Assembly (NCBI RefSeq): GCF_900100335.1 | Contig: NZ_FNFE01000001.1 | Coordinates: forward strand, 124,001-188,000 | Length of the DNA stretch: 64,000 nucleotides | From: Natronorubrum texcoconense | GTDB taxonomy: Archaea > Halobacteriota > Halobacteria > Halobacteriales > Natrialbaceae | Direction of reading: 5' to 3' | Part shown: one piece after another, positions 15,434 through 25,123 of the stretch | Layout of the letters: every line of letters begins with the position of its first letter | How positions within the stretch are numbered: the stretch's first letter is position 1 | Translations under genes and position numbers: made by a program | The notes under the pieces: generated by a model | Databases searched by the model: none | Seen by the model: only the letters and a program-made list of their open reading frames with translations | Told to the model about the DNA's origin: nothing

Positions 15434-16405
15434 TCAGGGCTTCAGGACGACCTTTCCAGAGCTTTTGCGATCCTCGATGTACTGGTGGGCCTCGGCAGCG
15501 TCCTCGAGTGCGAACGACTCGCCCAGAATCACCTCGAGATCGCCGTTCGTCAGTCCCTCGGTGAGATCGGGAACGGCTTTCATCACTGTACTCGGGTCGT
15601 GATAGGAGGCCTGTCCGAGGTGGAACCCCTTGATCGTCTTGTTCTCGAAGAGGAGCCGCCGGTTCTCGATTTCGCCGGGGACGCCGCTGGCGACGCCGTA
15701 GGTGACCATCCGGCCGAAGTGTTTCATGGCGTCGAGGCTGCGCTCGAAGACGTCGTCGCCGACGCTCTCGAGGACGAGGTCGACGCCCTCGCCGTCGGTT
15801 TCCTCGTCGACGATTTCGCGGAAGTCCGTCTCCGTGTAGTTGATCGGGTGGTCACAGCCCAGATCTTCGGCGAGGTCGAGCTTTTCCTGCGTGCTCGCGG
15901 TGCCGAAGACCTCCGCGCCGTGGTTCGAAGCTAACTGCACGGCAGCCGTCCCGACCCCGCCCGCGGCGGCCTGGATAAGGACCGTTTCGTCCGGTTCGAG
16001 TCCGCCCCACTCGAACAGACAGCTGTGGGCGGTGAGAAACTGAACGGGGAAGCCGGCGGCTTCCTCGAAGCTCATCCCCTCCGGAATGGGAAAGAGCATC
16101 TGGGCGTTCGCGACGGCGTACTCGGCGTATCCGCCGGTGTTGAGCATCGCGACGACGCGGTCACCCTCGTCTAAGCCGACGCCCTCACCGGTTGAATCGA
16201 TCGTTCCCGCGGCTTCCATTCCGGGGACGTAGCCCGCGTCGGGACCGCCCGGATAGACCCCGCGGCGTTGCATGATGTCCGCGAAGTTGATCCCGGCTGC
16301 CTCGACCTCGATACGAACCTCGCCGGCACCCGGCTCCGGGAGGTCGGCGTCGGTGGCCTCGAGCTGGTCGCTGTCGCCGTACTCCGTTACCTCGATAACT
16401 CGCAT
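15434..16405 (-). CDS. Zinc-independent NADPH:quinone oxidoreductase (MDR superfamily)
   Basis: A 323-residue medium-chain dehydrogenase/reductase. The N-terminal GroES-like half contains AAGINFADIMQRRGVYPGGP and the nucleotide-binding half has ETVLIQAAAGGVGTAAVQLA, the AxxGGVGxxxxQ signature of the quinone oxidoreductase branch. The zinc-binding cysteines of alcohol dehydrogenases are absent. It ends FALEDAAEAHQYIEDRKSSGKVVL, the usual C-terminus of the family. The expected reaction is NADPH-dependent reduction of quinones or enals. The start MRVIEVTEYG (ATG at 16405) is the conserved N-terminus; a longer frame adds seven unlikely residues. It is convergent with the acidic lipoprotein gene. 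Confidence 0.9.
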   Translation of the reverse strand: MRVIEVTEYGDSDQLEATDADLPEPGAGEVRIEVEAAGINFADIMQRRGVYPGGPDAGYVPGMEAAGTIDSTGEGVGLDEGDRVVAMLNTGGYAEYAVANAQMLFPIPEGMSFEEAAGFPVQFLTAHSCLFEWGGLEPDETVLIQAAAGGVGTAAVQLASNHGAEVFGTASTQEKLDLAEDLGCDHPINYTETDFREIVDEETDGEGVDLVLESVGDDVFERSLDAMKHFGRMVTYGVASGVPGEIENRRLLFENKTIKGFHLGQASYHDPSTVMKAVPDLTEGLTNGDLEVILGESFALEDAAEAHQYIEDRKSSGKVVLKP

Positions 16406-16519
16406 ACGTTTCCATTTGTAACGCACTCGCTTAAAGGTCGGAGAACGTGGAAGAACTGGTCGGCCGTTGTCGGCGGGCGATCCGACGGGAACAGCCGAGA
16501 CCGGTTCCGACGGACGCGA

Positions 16520-18250
16520 CTACTCGGACCAGCCCTGGTGGGTGGGGTGGAGATCGGTTTCGTCGTGATTCGCTCCGTGCTCCCAGACGTCGCCGGTTCC
16601 GTCGCTCGGCCCGCGACGGGTCTTCCACTCGAACGCGCCGGGATCGTCGATAGTGACCTCCCAGACGTTGCCCTCCGTCCAGGTCCCTTCGACGCCACTG
16701 CCCCAGTTCGTGAGTTCGTCGGTGCTTCCGGTGAAGTAGACGGAGTCGCCGTGACCGACGTCGACCGTCATCTGCAACGTCATCTCGCCGGACTCGCCGT
16801 TGTCCTCGTCATCATCGTCGTCCTCTCCGGGAACGTACATAACCCAGCCGTCGGACGGAATCTCGATCGTGACCTGCCCGCTGCCGTCGGTGGTGACGGT
16901 CTCACCGCTGCCAGTCTCGTCGACGAGGGTCTCGTCGCTCCAGGCGGTTTCGACGGTGTGTTCTGCCGCCGAACTGCCCTTGTTGATACCGGCCAGCAGG
17001 TTGCCGTCGCGTTCGAAGACGTATGTGTCGTCGTCGACGTGGCGGTCGATCACGTCGCCGTGTGCGAACTCCTGCGAGACGGCGACGAGGTCTCGGAACG
17101 CCTCGTCGTCGAGTTCGGTCCGGTCCTCGGGCCCGGAGCGGTACACCATCGGCATCCCCGCGTACGCGAGAATGAATACTTCCGCGAGTTCGACCGCTCG
17201 GCCCTCGGGTTCGTTCGCCTCGACGCCCGGACCGACGGTATCGTGGTTTTGTGCGAAGGTAACCGCGACGTTCGGATCGTGGTGTACGACGCCGTTGGCC
17301 GCGTCCTGGGAGAGCCCCTCCATGCTGCCGCCCTCGAAGGCGTCGACGATGGCATCGTACAGCGGGAAGTCGAAGACGGTCATCCCGGTGTCGGCGAACT
17401 CGAGCAGCCGATCGATATCGTAGTCCCAGATCTCGCCGACCCGCCAGAGGTCGAGATCGTCCACGAGCGCGTTGATCTCGTATTCGAAGTACCACGGCCA
17501 GACGTGGCCCGCAGCGTCGTACCGAAGCCCGTCGGCACCCAGATCGGCGATCCGCTGGAGATAGTCCCGATGGGCGTCCTGTACGTACGAGCGTTCGACG
17601 TCGAACGACGGCAGTCCGAGGAGATCGCACTCGTACTCCGCGGCCTCGCCGTCCAGTTGACAATCCTCGCCCAGCGTGCCGTTGTCGTGGAAGTGCTCGT
17701 CGCGGTCGAACTGCGGTAACTCGACGTGGCCGTCGGGACCGTCTGCGGCCGCCATGTGGTTCAACACGACGTCGACGATGACCTCGATCCCGTGGTCGTG
17801 GCAGGTCTCGATCAGCGACTCGAGTTCGCTCTCGGTGCCGAGGGTCGAGTCGAGATCCGTCAGGTCGACGGGCTGATAGCCGAGCGGCGGATGTGGATCG
17901 CGAAAGCCGAACGGCGACGTTTCGTCGTAGAACCCGTACTCGCCGTCGTACGAGAGGTCGTCCCAGTCGAGTTTTCCCCGCGCCGGCTGCTGGATCCAGA
18001 TCGCGTCGACGCCGACCTCCTCGAGGCGGGCGACGTCGGCTTCGATATCAGTCCACTCCGCGTGGAAGTACTGGTAGGCGACCGTCCCGTCCTCGGCGTC
18101 GGGCCGGTCTGGCAGCGAGTTCGCGTTGACTGCTCCCAGCGACGCGCCGCCGATCGCCAGCGTTCCGAGGGCTGCGCTCGTCTTCAGCAGCGTTCGCCGT
18201 TCGATACCGTCCGCACGGGTATTCTCACCCTGTGTGTGGTTATCTCCCAT
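16520..18250 (-). CDS. Secreted alpha-amylase (GH13) with C-terminal starch-binding domain
   Basis: A 576-residue protein. Residues 1-44 are a Tat signal (ERRTLLKTSAALGTLAIGG, twin Arg18-Arg19). The GH13 barrel follows with its four conserved regions: DVVLNHMA, GLRYDAAGHV (nucleophile Asp245), WRVGEIWD (acid/base Glu273) and FAQNHDTVG (Asp337). A beta domain follows to about residue 465, then an acidic linker, then about 90 residues resembling a CBM20-like starch-binding module (VYFTGSTDELTNWGSG, ending FEWKTRRGPSDG). It should hydrolyse alpha-1,4 links of starch outside the cell. It is monocistronic with an AT-rich promoter. Folding before export fits Tat use in high salt. Family and catalytic residues are clear; the binding-module class is by eye. 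Confidence 0.93.
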   Translation of the reverse strand: MGDNHTQGENTRADGIERRTLLKTSAALGTLAIGGASLGAVNANSLPDRPDAEDGTVAYQYFHAEWTDIEADVARLEEVGVDAIWIQQPARGKLDWDDLSYDGEYGFYDETSPFGFRDPHPPLGYQPVDLTDLDSTLGTESELESLIETCHDHGIEVIVDVVLNHMAAADGPDGHVELPQFDRDEHFHDNGTLGEDCQLDGEAAEYECDLLGLPSFDVERSYVQDAHRDYLQRIADLGADGLRYDAAGHVWPWYFEYEINALVDDLDLWRVGEIWDYDIDRLLEFADTGMTVFDFPLYDAIVDAFEGGSMEGLSQDAANGVVHHDPNVAVTFAQNHDTVGPGVEANEPEGRAVELAEVFILAYAGMPMVYRSGPEDRTELDDEAFRDLVAVSQEFAHGDVIDRHVDDDTYVFERDGNLLAGINKGSSAAEHTVETAWSDETLVDETGSGETVTTDGSGQVTIEIPSDGWVMYVPGEDDDDDEDNGESGEMTLQMTVDVGHGDSVYFTGSTDELTNWGSGVEGTWTEGNVWEVTIDDPGAFEWKTRRGPSDGTGDVWEHGANHDETDLHPTHQGWSE

Positions 18251-18276
18251 TGCACCCGACGATATAATGTATGATG

Positions 18277-18284
18277 TAATAAAA
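18277..18284 (-). promoter_or_regulatory. TATA box of the amylase gene
   Basis: Read on the minus strand, TTTTATTA lies 27-34 bases before the start at 18250. The whole 18260-18300 stretch is very AT-rich for this genome, so neighbouring AT-rich elements could also serve. Confidence 0.55.
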
Positions 18285-18575
18285 CATAATACTTTTATCT
18301 CCCGTTCGAAACGGAATAGTATTGGTGAGGAATAGTCGTGTAAAATTACGTCTGGTAAACACTCTCAGCCAATCACTGTCGGTGGGCGGGAGTAGTATCG
18401 GCAACGAGGTTCAGGGCCCGTTGTCGAGGACGGTAACCTGGATCGTGAGGGGGTGAAGCCGTCAGCAGATCCGTACGGCCCACGATTTCCGAGACGTTTC
18501 GGTGTCGAGACCCCGATCGACGGATTTGGTTCGACACCGATCGATCACGGGGTCGACCACCGCACCTTCGTATCG
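18285..18575. other. Intergenic region between amylase and proS
   Basis: About 350 bases separate the divergent amylase and proS starts. Besides the two core promoters I see an imperfect palindrome around 18301-18313 (CCGTTCGAAACGG), which might be an operator for the amylase gene. No convincing small gene or RNA is visible in the rest. Confidence 0.4.
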
Positions 18576-18581
18576 TTTAAG
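18576..18581 (+). promoter_or_regulatory. TATA box of proS
   Basis: TTTAAG lies 25-30 bases before ATG 18606, consistent with a leaderless transcript. It supports that ATG over the longer open frame upstream. Confidence 0.6.
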
Positions 18582-18605
18582 CGTGCGGTGCCAGTGAGTC
18601 GATGT

Positions 18606-20087
18606 ATGAGCGACGAGAGCCAGGAACTCGGAATCACCGAGTCGAAATCGCACAAACCCGGCGAGTGGTACGCCGAAGTCGTCCAGAAGGCCAACCTCGC
18701 GGACTACGCCCCGATGGGCGGCTTCATCGTCACGAAACCGCGCGGCTACGCCCTCTGGGAGGCCATTCAGGACGCCCTCGATGGCTGGTTCAAAGAGACC
18801 GGCGTCGACAACGTCTACTTCCCGCTGTTCATCCCGGAGAGCTTCTTAGAGCGCGAGAAGGACATCGTCGAAGGCTTCGACCCCGAAGTCGCGTGGGTGA
18901 CCCACGGCGGCCACGAGGAACTCGAGGAGCGACTCGCCGTCCGGCCGACCAGCGAGTCGATCATCGCGCCCTTCATGGCCGACTGGACCCGCAGCCACCG
19001 CGACCTGCCGCTGCGGCTCAACCAGTGGTGCTCGGTCGTTCGTTGGGAAGCCACCGAGACGAAGCCGTTCTTCCGAACGAAGGAGTTCATGTGGCAGGAG
19101 GGCCACACCGCCCACGCCGACAACGAGGGGGCCTGGGAGGAGGTCTGGACCCGACTGGGCCAGTACGAACGCGTCTACGAGGACGTGCTCGCGATTCCGG
19201 TGATGCGAGGAAAGAAGCCCGAACACGACAAGTTCCCCGGGGCCGACACGACGACGACCGTCGAGGCACTGATGCCCGACGGCAAGTCCGTCCAGGGCGG
19301 GACGAGCCACAACTTGGGCCAGAGCTTCGCCGAGGCGTTCGACATCACCTTCTCGGGCGAGGACGAGGAGGATCGAACCGCCTACACGACCTCCTGGGGG
19401 CTCTCGTGGCGGGCGATCGGGGCGCTCATCATGACCCACTCCGACGATCAGGGCCTCGTGCTCCCGCCGACGGTCGCGCCGACGCAGGTCGCCATCGTCC
19501 CCATCTGGCAGGAGGACACGAAGGAGGACGTGCTCGAGTACTCCGAAGAAATCGCCGAGGAGCTCGAAGATGCCGGCTTCCGCGTCGAACTCGACGACCG
19601 GGACGAGCGCAATCCCGGCTTCAAGTTCAACGAACACGAACTCAACGGCGTCCCCCTCCGGCTGGAGATCGGCCCCTACGAGGTCGAAGACGAGGAAGTG
19701 ACGCTCGTCCACCGCCCGGACAACGAGGAGGCAGTCGAGGATCGAGACGAGATCGTCGACGCCGTCGACGAGCATCTGGACGAAATCTTCGACAAACTGT
19801 ACGATGCGGCCGAGGAGAACCTCGAGGAGAACGTTCGCGAAGCCTACAGTCCCGAGGAGATCCTCGGCACGATCGGCAAACACGGCGGCTACGTGAAGAC
19901 GTCGTGGTGCGGCGACGAGGCCTGCGAGGAGGCCATCAAGGAGAAGATCGCGGCCGAGATCGTCATGCAGCCACTCGAGGACGAGGGCGGGAAGACGGCC
20001 GGGGAGGTTCCTGAGCCCGAGCACGACGAGTGTGGCGTCTGTGGCGAACCCGCGGACGAAATCGCGTACTTCGCGAAGTCGTACTAA
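18606..20087 (+). CDS. proS: Prolyl-tRNA synthetase, archaeal/eukaryotic type
   Basis: A 493-residue class II aminoacyl-tRNA synthetase that charges tRNA-Pro with proline. Archaeal-type landmarks include the N-terminal KANLADYAPMGGFIV region, the motif 2 neighbourhood LRLNQWCSVVRWEATETKPF followed by FRTKEFMWQEGHTAH, and motif 3 near TTSWGLSWRAIGALIMTHSD. The C-terminal region carries cysteine pairs (WCGDEAC, CGVCGEP) typical of the zinc-binding domain and ends with tyrosine (AKSY), as archaeal ProRS enzymes do. The bacterial editing insertion is absent. The ATG at 18606 was chosen over a longer open frame because of the TATA box 30 bases upstream and the acidic MSDESQ start. Confidence 0.96.
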   Translation: MSDESQELGITESKSHKPGEWYAEVVQKANLADYAPMGGFIVTKPRGYALWEAIQDALDGWFKETGVDNVYFPLFIPESFLEREKDIVEGFDPEVAWVTHGGHEELEERLAVRPTSESIIAPFMADWTRSHRDLPLRLNQWCSVVRWEATETKPFFRTKEFMWQEGHTAHADNEGAWEEVWTRLGQYERVYEDVLAIPVMRGKKPEHDKFPGADTTTTVEALMPDGKSVQGGTSHNLGQSFAEAFDITFSGEDEEDRTAYTTSWGLSWRAIGALIMTHSDDQGLVLPPTVAPTQVAIVPIWQEDTKEDVLEYSEEIAEELEDAGFRVELDDRDERNPGFKFNEHELNGVPLRLEIGPYEVEDEEVTLVHRPDNEEAVEDRDEIVDAVDEHLDEIFDKLYDAAEENLEENVREAYSPEEILGTIGKHGGYVKTSWCGDEACEEAIKEKIAAEIVMQPLEDEGGKTAGEVPEPEHDECGVCGEPADEIAYFAKSY

Positions 20088-20469
20088 CGCGCGGCCCACC
20101 TCACCGGTCCGTTTCGATTTCGTCGCGAATCAGTCCGATTCACCGTCGTTCGTGGCCGTGTACGTGTTCCGACGCGGGAATTCGACCGGAAGTTTGTGTA
20201 CGTTTATCACACTCAAACCTAACTCTTTAACCCAATACTGCTTACGGCTGGCGGGAAATAGCACAGATGTGGTGTTCACTCTGGTGGGTGAGCACTACGT
20301 GCCTCTGACACTTCTGCCCTGATCGGGCAGTTCATTCGTTCCCCGCTACTCGATGTCTTCGACGCCACTCGAGACGAACGGCTGGCAGCGACATCGCTCA
20401 CACTTGCGACACGCAGCGAGCAGTCGCTACGGATATGAGCACTGATAGACCTTATATCCCATTATATGT
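20088..20469. other. Long upstream region of gltB, no gene found
   Basis: About 380 bases of lower GC between proS and the gltB promoter. I see a near-palindrome GTGTTCAC...GTGAGCAC around 20272-20294 and a small hairpin TGCCC-TGAT-CGGGCA near 20315-20330, but no protein with a plausible start and composition. An RNA gene or a decayed insertion cannot be excluded. Confidence 0.35.
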
Positions 20470-20482
20470 GTGTATAATACAC
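20470..20482. promoter_or_regulatory. Perfect inverted repeat upstream of gltB (possible operator)
   Basis: GTGTAT and ATACAC flank a single A, giving a 13-base perfect palindrome with an odd centre. It lies 22-34 bases before the TATA-like CTTATA at 20504 and 50-62 bases before the start, a position used by activators or repressors of the Lrp/AsnC type. Which protein binds is unknown. Confidence 0.4.
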
Positions 20483-20503
20483 TTAGTCATTATGGGACAG
20501 CCT

Positions 20504-20522
20504 CTTATAGCAGTTTTTGCTA
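20504..20522 (+). promoter_or_regulatory. gltB core promoter with overlapping inverted repeat
   Basis: CTTATA at 20504-20509 is a TATA-like element 23-28 bases before ATG 20532. Overlapping it, TAGCA and TGCTA (20508-20522) form a short inverted repeat around GTTTT, positioned near the expected transcription start. Confidence 0.45.
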
Positions 20523-20531
20523 CGAGAGTGT

Positions 20532-23500
20532 ATGCCACAGCCACAGATAGCGTCATCCACCGAGCGTTCGAAGGGGCTTGCAGACCCCACGGACGAACGG
20601 TCGAACTGCGGCGTCGGCGTCGTCATGGACCTCGATGGGGATGGGGGACACGATGTCGTCGCCGACGGATTGGAACTTCTCAAAAATCTCGAGCACCGCG
20701 GGACTACCGGCGCGGAGAAAAACACCGGCGACGGTGCGGGCATCATGCTCCAGACGCCCGATTCGTTTTTCGATAGCGTTCTCGAAGCCGACCTTCCGGA
20801 CACCTACGCCGTTGGTTCGCTCTTTTTCCCACAGGAGGAGGCGGCACGCACGGAACTCGTCTCGATCGTCGAGGAGGCCTTCGAGACGTACGACCTCGAA
20901 GCCCTCGAGTGGCGCGACGTGCCGACGAACAACGCGGATCTCGGCGCCACGGCCGTCGATTCCGAACCCGACGTCTGGCAGGTCGTCGTCACGCCCGAGG
21001 ACGATATCGACGACGAGACGTTCGACCGACGGCTCTACGTCGCGCGACGCGCACTCGAGAACGCCGTCGAGGACGCCGACGTCGAGAACGCGGAGCGCTT
21101 CTACGTTTGTTCGCTCGACTCTGACACGATCGTCTACAAGGGCCTGCTCAAGGGGGTGCAGGTTCCGTCTTACTACGAGGATCTGACCGACGAACGCATC
21201 GAGTCTACCTTCGCCATGGTCCACGAGCGGTTCTCCACGAACACGCTCGGCGCCTGGCATCTCGCTCATCCGTACCGAAACATCATCCACAACGGCGAGT
21301 TCAACACCATTCAGGGCAACATCAACTGGATGCGCGCCCGCGAGACCGACATCGAGAGCGAGGTGCTCGAGGATCTCGAGGCGGTCAAACCGATCATCGA
21401 CGATCCCGACCAGTCCGACACCGCGAGCGTCGACAACGCGCTCGAACTGCTCATGCAGGACGGCCGGGATCTCGAGCACGCCCTGCGGATGCTCGTCCCT
21501 GAGGCCTGGCGCGGCGACGACGCGATGGATCAGGACCGCAAGGACTGGTACGACTTCCACGCCTCGCTCGTCGAGCCCTGGGACGGCCCCGCACTCGTGG
21601 CTGCAACCGACGGCGAACGCGTCGGCGCCGTCCTCGACCGTAACGGCTTGCGCCCCTGTCGCTACGACGTCACCAAGGACAACCGACTGATCGTCGCCAG
21701 CGAATCCGGCGCGCTCGAGCCCGACCCCGACGAGATCGAAGAGCGAGGTCGACTCCAGCCCGGCCAGCTGTTCCTCGCCGATCCGAACGAGGGCCGCGTC
21801 ATTCCCGACGACGAAGTCTTCGAGGACCTCACCGACGACCGCTACGGCGAGTGGGTCGAGGCCGAACAGGTATCTCTCGACGATATCCGAACCGCCGGCG
21901 ACAGTTCGCCGCGCCAGCCCGTCGACGGCCTGCGCGACCAGCAGGCCGCCTTCGGCTACACCCACGACGAACTCGAGAACATGATCGAGCCGATGACCCA
22001 GAAGGGGAAAGACCCCGTCGGCTCGATGGGCGACGACACGCCGCTGTCCGTCCTCACCGAGTTCAACCGCCCGCTGTTCTCCTACTTCAAGCAGCTGTTC
22101 GCACAGGTCACCAACCCGCCGCTGGACTACATCCGCGAGGAGCTTGTGACCTCGATGGAGAGCCGACTGGGCTACCAGCGCAACCTGCTCACTGAGTCCC
22201 CCGAACACGCCCGCCAACTCGTCCTCGACTCGCCGATTCTCACCGACGCTGAACTCGAGTCGATCCGCGACTGTGACGCGAACGGAATCACGGCTGCCAC
22301 GATCGATATCACCTACGAGCCGACGAGCGAGGAACCCGGCGACGACCTCGAGGCGGCGATCGAACGTGTTCGGCAAGAGAGCGTCGAAGCTATCGAAGCG
22401 GGCCACGAGATCCTCGTCCTCTCGGATCGCAGCGTCGACGCGGATCGAGCGGCGATCCCGAGCCTGCTCGCGACCGGCGGCGTCCACCACCACCTCGTGC
22501 GCAACGGCCTGCGCAACCACGTCGGGCTCGTCGTCGAGTCCGCCGATCCGCGCACGGTCCACCACTTCGCGACGCTCGTCGGCTACGGCGCCGGCGCGGT
22601 CAACCCGTACCTCGCCTACCAGACGATCGAGGACATCACCGCCGGCCCCGATGGCGCGGACACCGAGGTCGCCATCGACGCCTACGTCGGCGCCGTCGAG
22701 GACGGCCTCCTGAAGATCATGGCTAAGATGGGTATCTCGACGGTCGAGAGCTACCAGGGCGCCCAGATCTTCGAGGCTGTCGGGCTCGATAGCGATCTCG
22801 TCGCAGAGTACTTCGAGGGAACCGAGAACCGAACCGAAGGCATCGGACTCGCCGAGATCGAAGCGGACGTTCGCGAACGCCACGAGGCCGCCTTCGGCGA
22901 GGAGGAGTCCAAACTCGACCGACAGGGCGAGTTCGAACACCGCTCGGACGGGATCTACCACCAGTGGAACCCACAGACCGTCGGCGCGCTCCAGCAATCC
23001 GTCCGCTCGAACGACTACGAGCGCTACCAGGAGTTCGCCGAGTTGATCAACGACCAACAGCAGAACCTCCAGACGCTCCGGGGGCTGCTCGAGTTCGACT
23101 CGGACCGCGATCCGGTGCCGATCGAGAACGTCGAGCCGATCAAGGACATCGTTCAGCGCTTCTCCACCGCAGCGATGAGCCTCGGCAGCCTCTCGCCGGA
23201 GGCCCACGAGAACAACTCGATCGCGATGAACCGCATCGGGGGCAAGAGTAATTCGGGCGAGGGCGGCGAGCCGCCGGAACGGTTCGACACCGAACGCGAG
23301 TGTAACGTCAAGCAGGTCGCCAGTGGCCGCTTCGGCGTCACCTCGACGTATCTCTCGAGCGCCGACGAACTGCAGATTAAGATGGCCCAAGGGAGCAAGC
23401 CCGGTGAAGGTGGCCACCTGCCCGGCGAGAAGGTCAACGAGATGATCGCCCACGTCCGCAAGTCCACTCCCGGTGTGGGGCTTATCTCCCCGCCGCCGCT

Positions 23501-25082
23501 GCACGACATCTACTCCATCGAGGACCTCAAGCAGCTGATCTTCGACCTCAAGGCAGCCAACGAGCAGGCGGACATCAACGTCAAACTCGTCTCCGAAGCC
23601 GGCATCGGCACGGTTGCCGCCGGCGTCGCGAAGGCAAACGCCGACGTGGTCCATATCTCGGGTCACTCCGGCGGGACGGGTGCCTCGCCGCGCACCTCGA
23701 TCAAGAGCGCCGGCCTCCCCTGGGAACTCGGCCTCGCCGAGGCTAACCAGATGCTCTGTCAGACCGGGCTGCGCGACCGCATCCGCGTCTCCGCGGACGG
23801 TGGCATGAAAACCGGCCGCGACGTCGCCGTCGCCGCCTTACTCGGCGCCGAGGAGTACATCTTCGGGACCGCCTCGCTCGTCACCGGGGGCTGCGTGATG
23901 GCCCGGCAGTGTCACAAGAACACCTGCCCCGTCGGCGTCGCCACCCAGCGCGAGGACCTGCGCAAGCGCTTCCCCGGCGAGCCCGAACACGTCATCAACT
24001 ACATGACGTTCATCGCCCAGGAACTGCGCGAAATCATGGCCGAACTCGGCTTCGAGACGATCGACGAGATGATCGGCCAGGTCGACGTCTTGGAGCAGCG
24101 GACCGACGTCGACCACCCGAAGGCACGTAACGTCGATCTCTCGGACGTCATCGCGGACCCCGGCAGCGACGTCCGCCGAAAGATCCGCGAGCAGGATCAC
24201 GAACTCGAGGAGCAACTCGACCGCGATCTCATCGAGGCCGCGGCCGACGCCATCGAGGACCAGGAGCCGGTCACGCTCGCGGCCGACGTCTCGAACGTCG
24301 ATCGCACCGTCGGGGCGATGCTCTCGAACCGCATCACCAGCCGCTACGGCGAGCCCGGTCTCCCCGAGGATACCATCACGGCCGATCTCGAGGGAACCGC
24401 CGGCCAGAGCTTCGGCGCGTTCCTCGCGAGCGGCGTCTCGATGCACTTAGACGGCAGCGCCAACGACTACGTCGGCAAGGGGCTCTCCGGCGGGAAGATC
24501 ACGATCCGCACGCCGGAGACGGCGACCTACGATCCGACCGAGAACATCTCGATCGGCAACGTCGCCCTCTACGGCGCGACCGACGGTCAGCTGTACGTCA
24601 ACGGCGTCGCCGGCGAGCGCTTCGCCGTCCGCAACTCCGGCGCCAAAGCCGTCGTCGAAGGCGTCGGCGACCACGGCTGTGAGTACATGACCGGCGGTGT
24701 CGTCGCCGTCCTCGGCGAGACGGGGAAGAACTTCGCGGCCGGGATGTCCGGCGGCGTCGCCTACGTCTACGACCCCGACGACGAGTTCGAAGCGAAGGCC
24801 AACACCGGAATGGTCTCGCTCCACGACGAACTCGAGGAGAAAGACGAGGAGATGCTGCGCCGACTCGTCGAGAACCACGTCGCGTACACCGGTTCCGAGC
24901 GGGGCGAACTCCTCCTCGAGAACTGGGAGCGCGCGCTCGAGGCCTTCGTGAAGGTCATGCCGGAGGCCTACTACGAGGCGATCACCGAGCAGGGATCGGA
25001 CGACGTCCGCAGTGAGCTGCCGGGAACGCCCGAGGCGACCGTCGAAGCCGAGTCGGCGAACTACGCCGCGAGCGACGACTGA
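20532..25082 (+). CDS. gltB: Glutamate synthase, large (alpha) subunit
   Basis: A 1516-residue protein, full length for GltB, which makes two glutamates from glutamine and 2-oxoglutarate. The glutaminase domain begins at Cys26 (ERSNCGVGVVMD); the first 25 residues would be a cleaved propeptide, as usual for this Ntn-type amidotransferase. The synthase domain binds FMN and contains GHSGGTGASPRTSIKSAG near residue 1045. Cys1121, Cys1127 and Cys1132 (C-x5-C-x4-C) are the 3Fe-4S ligands. The C-terminal third is the GxGxG beta-helix domain. No GltD-type small subunit lies nearby, so ferredoxin may be the electron donor (inference). ATG 20532 is preferred over an in-frame start five codons earlier because of the promoter position. 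Confidence 0.96.
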   Translation: MPQPQIASSTERSKGLADPTDERSNCGVGVVMDLDGDGGHDVVADGLELLKNLEHRGTTGAEKNTGDGAGIMLQTPDSFFDSVLEADLPDTYAVGSLFFPQEEAARTELVSIVEEAFETYDLEALEWRDVPTNNADLGATAVDSEPDVWQVVVTPEDDIDDETFDRRLYVARRALENAVEDADVENAERFYVCSLDSDTIVYKGLLKGVQVPSYYEDLTDERIESTFAMVHERFSTNTLGAWHLAHPYRNIIHNGEFNTIQGNINWMRARETDIESEVLEDLEAVKPIIDDPDQSDTASVDNALELLMQDGRDLEHALRMLVPEAWRGDDAMDQDRKDWYDFHASLVEPWDGPALVAATDGERVGAVLDRNGLRPCRYDVTKDNRLIVASESGALEPDPDEIEERGRLQPGQLFLADPNEGRVIPDDEVFEDLTDDRYGEWVEAEQVSLDDIRTAGDSSPRQPVDGLRDQQAAFGYTHDELENMIEPMTQKGKDPVGSMGDDTPLSVLTEFNRPLFSYFKQLFAQVTNPPLDYIREELVTSMESRLGYQRNLLTESPEHARQLVLDSPILTDAELESIRDCDANGITAATIDITYEPTSEEPGDDLEAAIERVRQESVEAIEAGHEILVLSDRSVDADRAAIPSLLATGGVHHHLVRNGLRNHVGLVVESADPRTVHHFATLVGYGAGAVNPYLAYQTIEDITAGPDGADTEVAIDAYVGAVEDGLLKIMAKMGISTVESYQGAQIFEAVGLDSDLVAEYFEGTENRTEGIGLAEIEADVRERHEAAFGEEESKLDRQGEFEHRSDGIYHQWNPQTVGALQQSVRSNDYERYQEFAELINDQQQNLQTLRGLLEFDSDRDPVPIENVEPIKDIVQRFSTAAMSLGSLSPEAHENNSIAMNRIGGKSNSGEGGEPPERFDTERECNVKQVASGRFGVTSTYLSSADELQIKMAQGSKPGEGGHLPGEKVNEMIAHVRKSTPGVGLISPPPLHDIYSIEDLKQLIFDLKAANEQADINVKLVSEAGIGTVAAGVAKANADVVHISGHSGGTGASPRTSIKSAGLPWELGLAEANQMLCQTGLRDRIRVSADGGMKTGRDVAVAALLGAEEYIFGTASLVTGGCVMARQCHKNTCPVGVATQREDLRKRFPGEPEHVINYMTFIAQELREIMAELGFETIDEMIGQVDVLEQRTDVDHPKARNVDLSDVIADPGSDVRRKIREQDHELEEQLDRDLIEAAADAIEDQEPVTLAADVSNVDRTVGAMLSNRITSRYGEPGLPEDTITADLEGTAGQSFGAFLASGVSMHLDGSANDYVGKGLSGGKITIRTPETATYDPTENISIGNVALYGATDGQLYVNGVAGERFAVRNSGAKAVVEGVGDHGCEYMTGGVVAVLGETGKNFAAGMSGGVAYVYDPDDEFEAKANTGMVSLHDELEEKDEEMLRRLVENHVAYTGSERGELLLENWERALEAFVKVMPEAYYEAITEQGSDDVRSELPGTPEATVEAESANYAASDD

Positions 25083-25123
25083 TCGGCTGGTTCATCCATT
25101 TTGACTGCTTTCGGTTCGGTTCG

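Noticed and set aside
20032..20322. 96-codon plus frame overlapping the end of proS
   Set aside because: Starts within proS in another frame and has no domain or plausible promoter.
20553..23666. 1037-codon open frame on the minus strand
   Set aside because: Fully antisense to gltB, whose motifs are unmistakable. The product has no family features.
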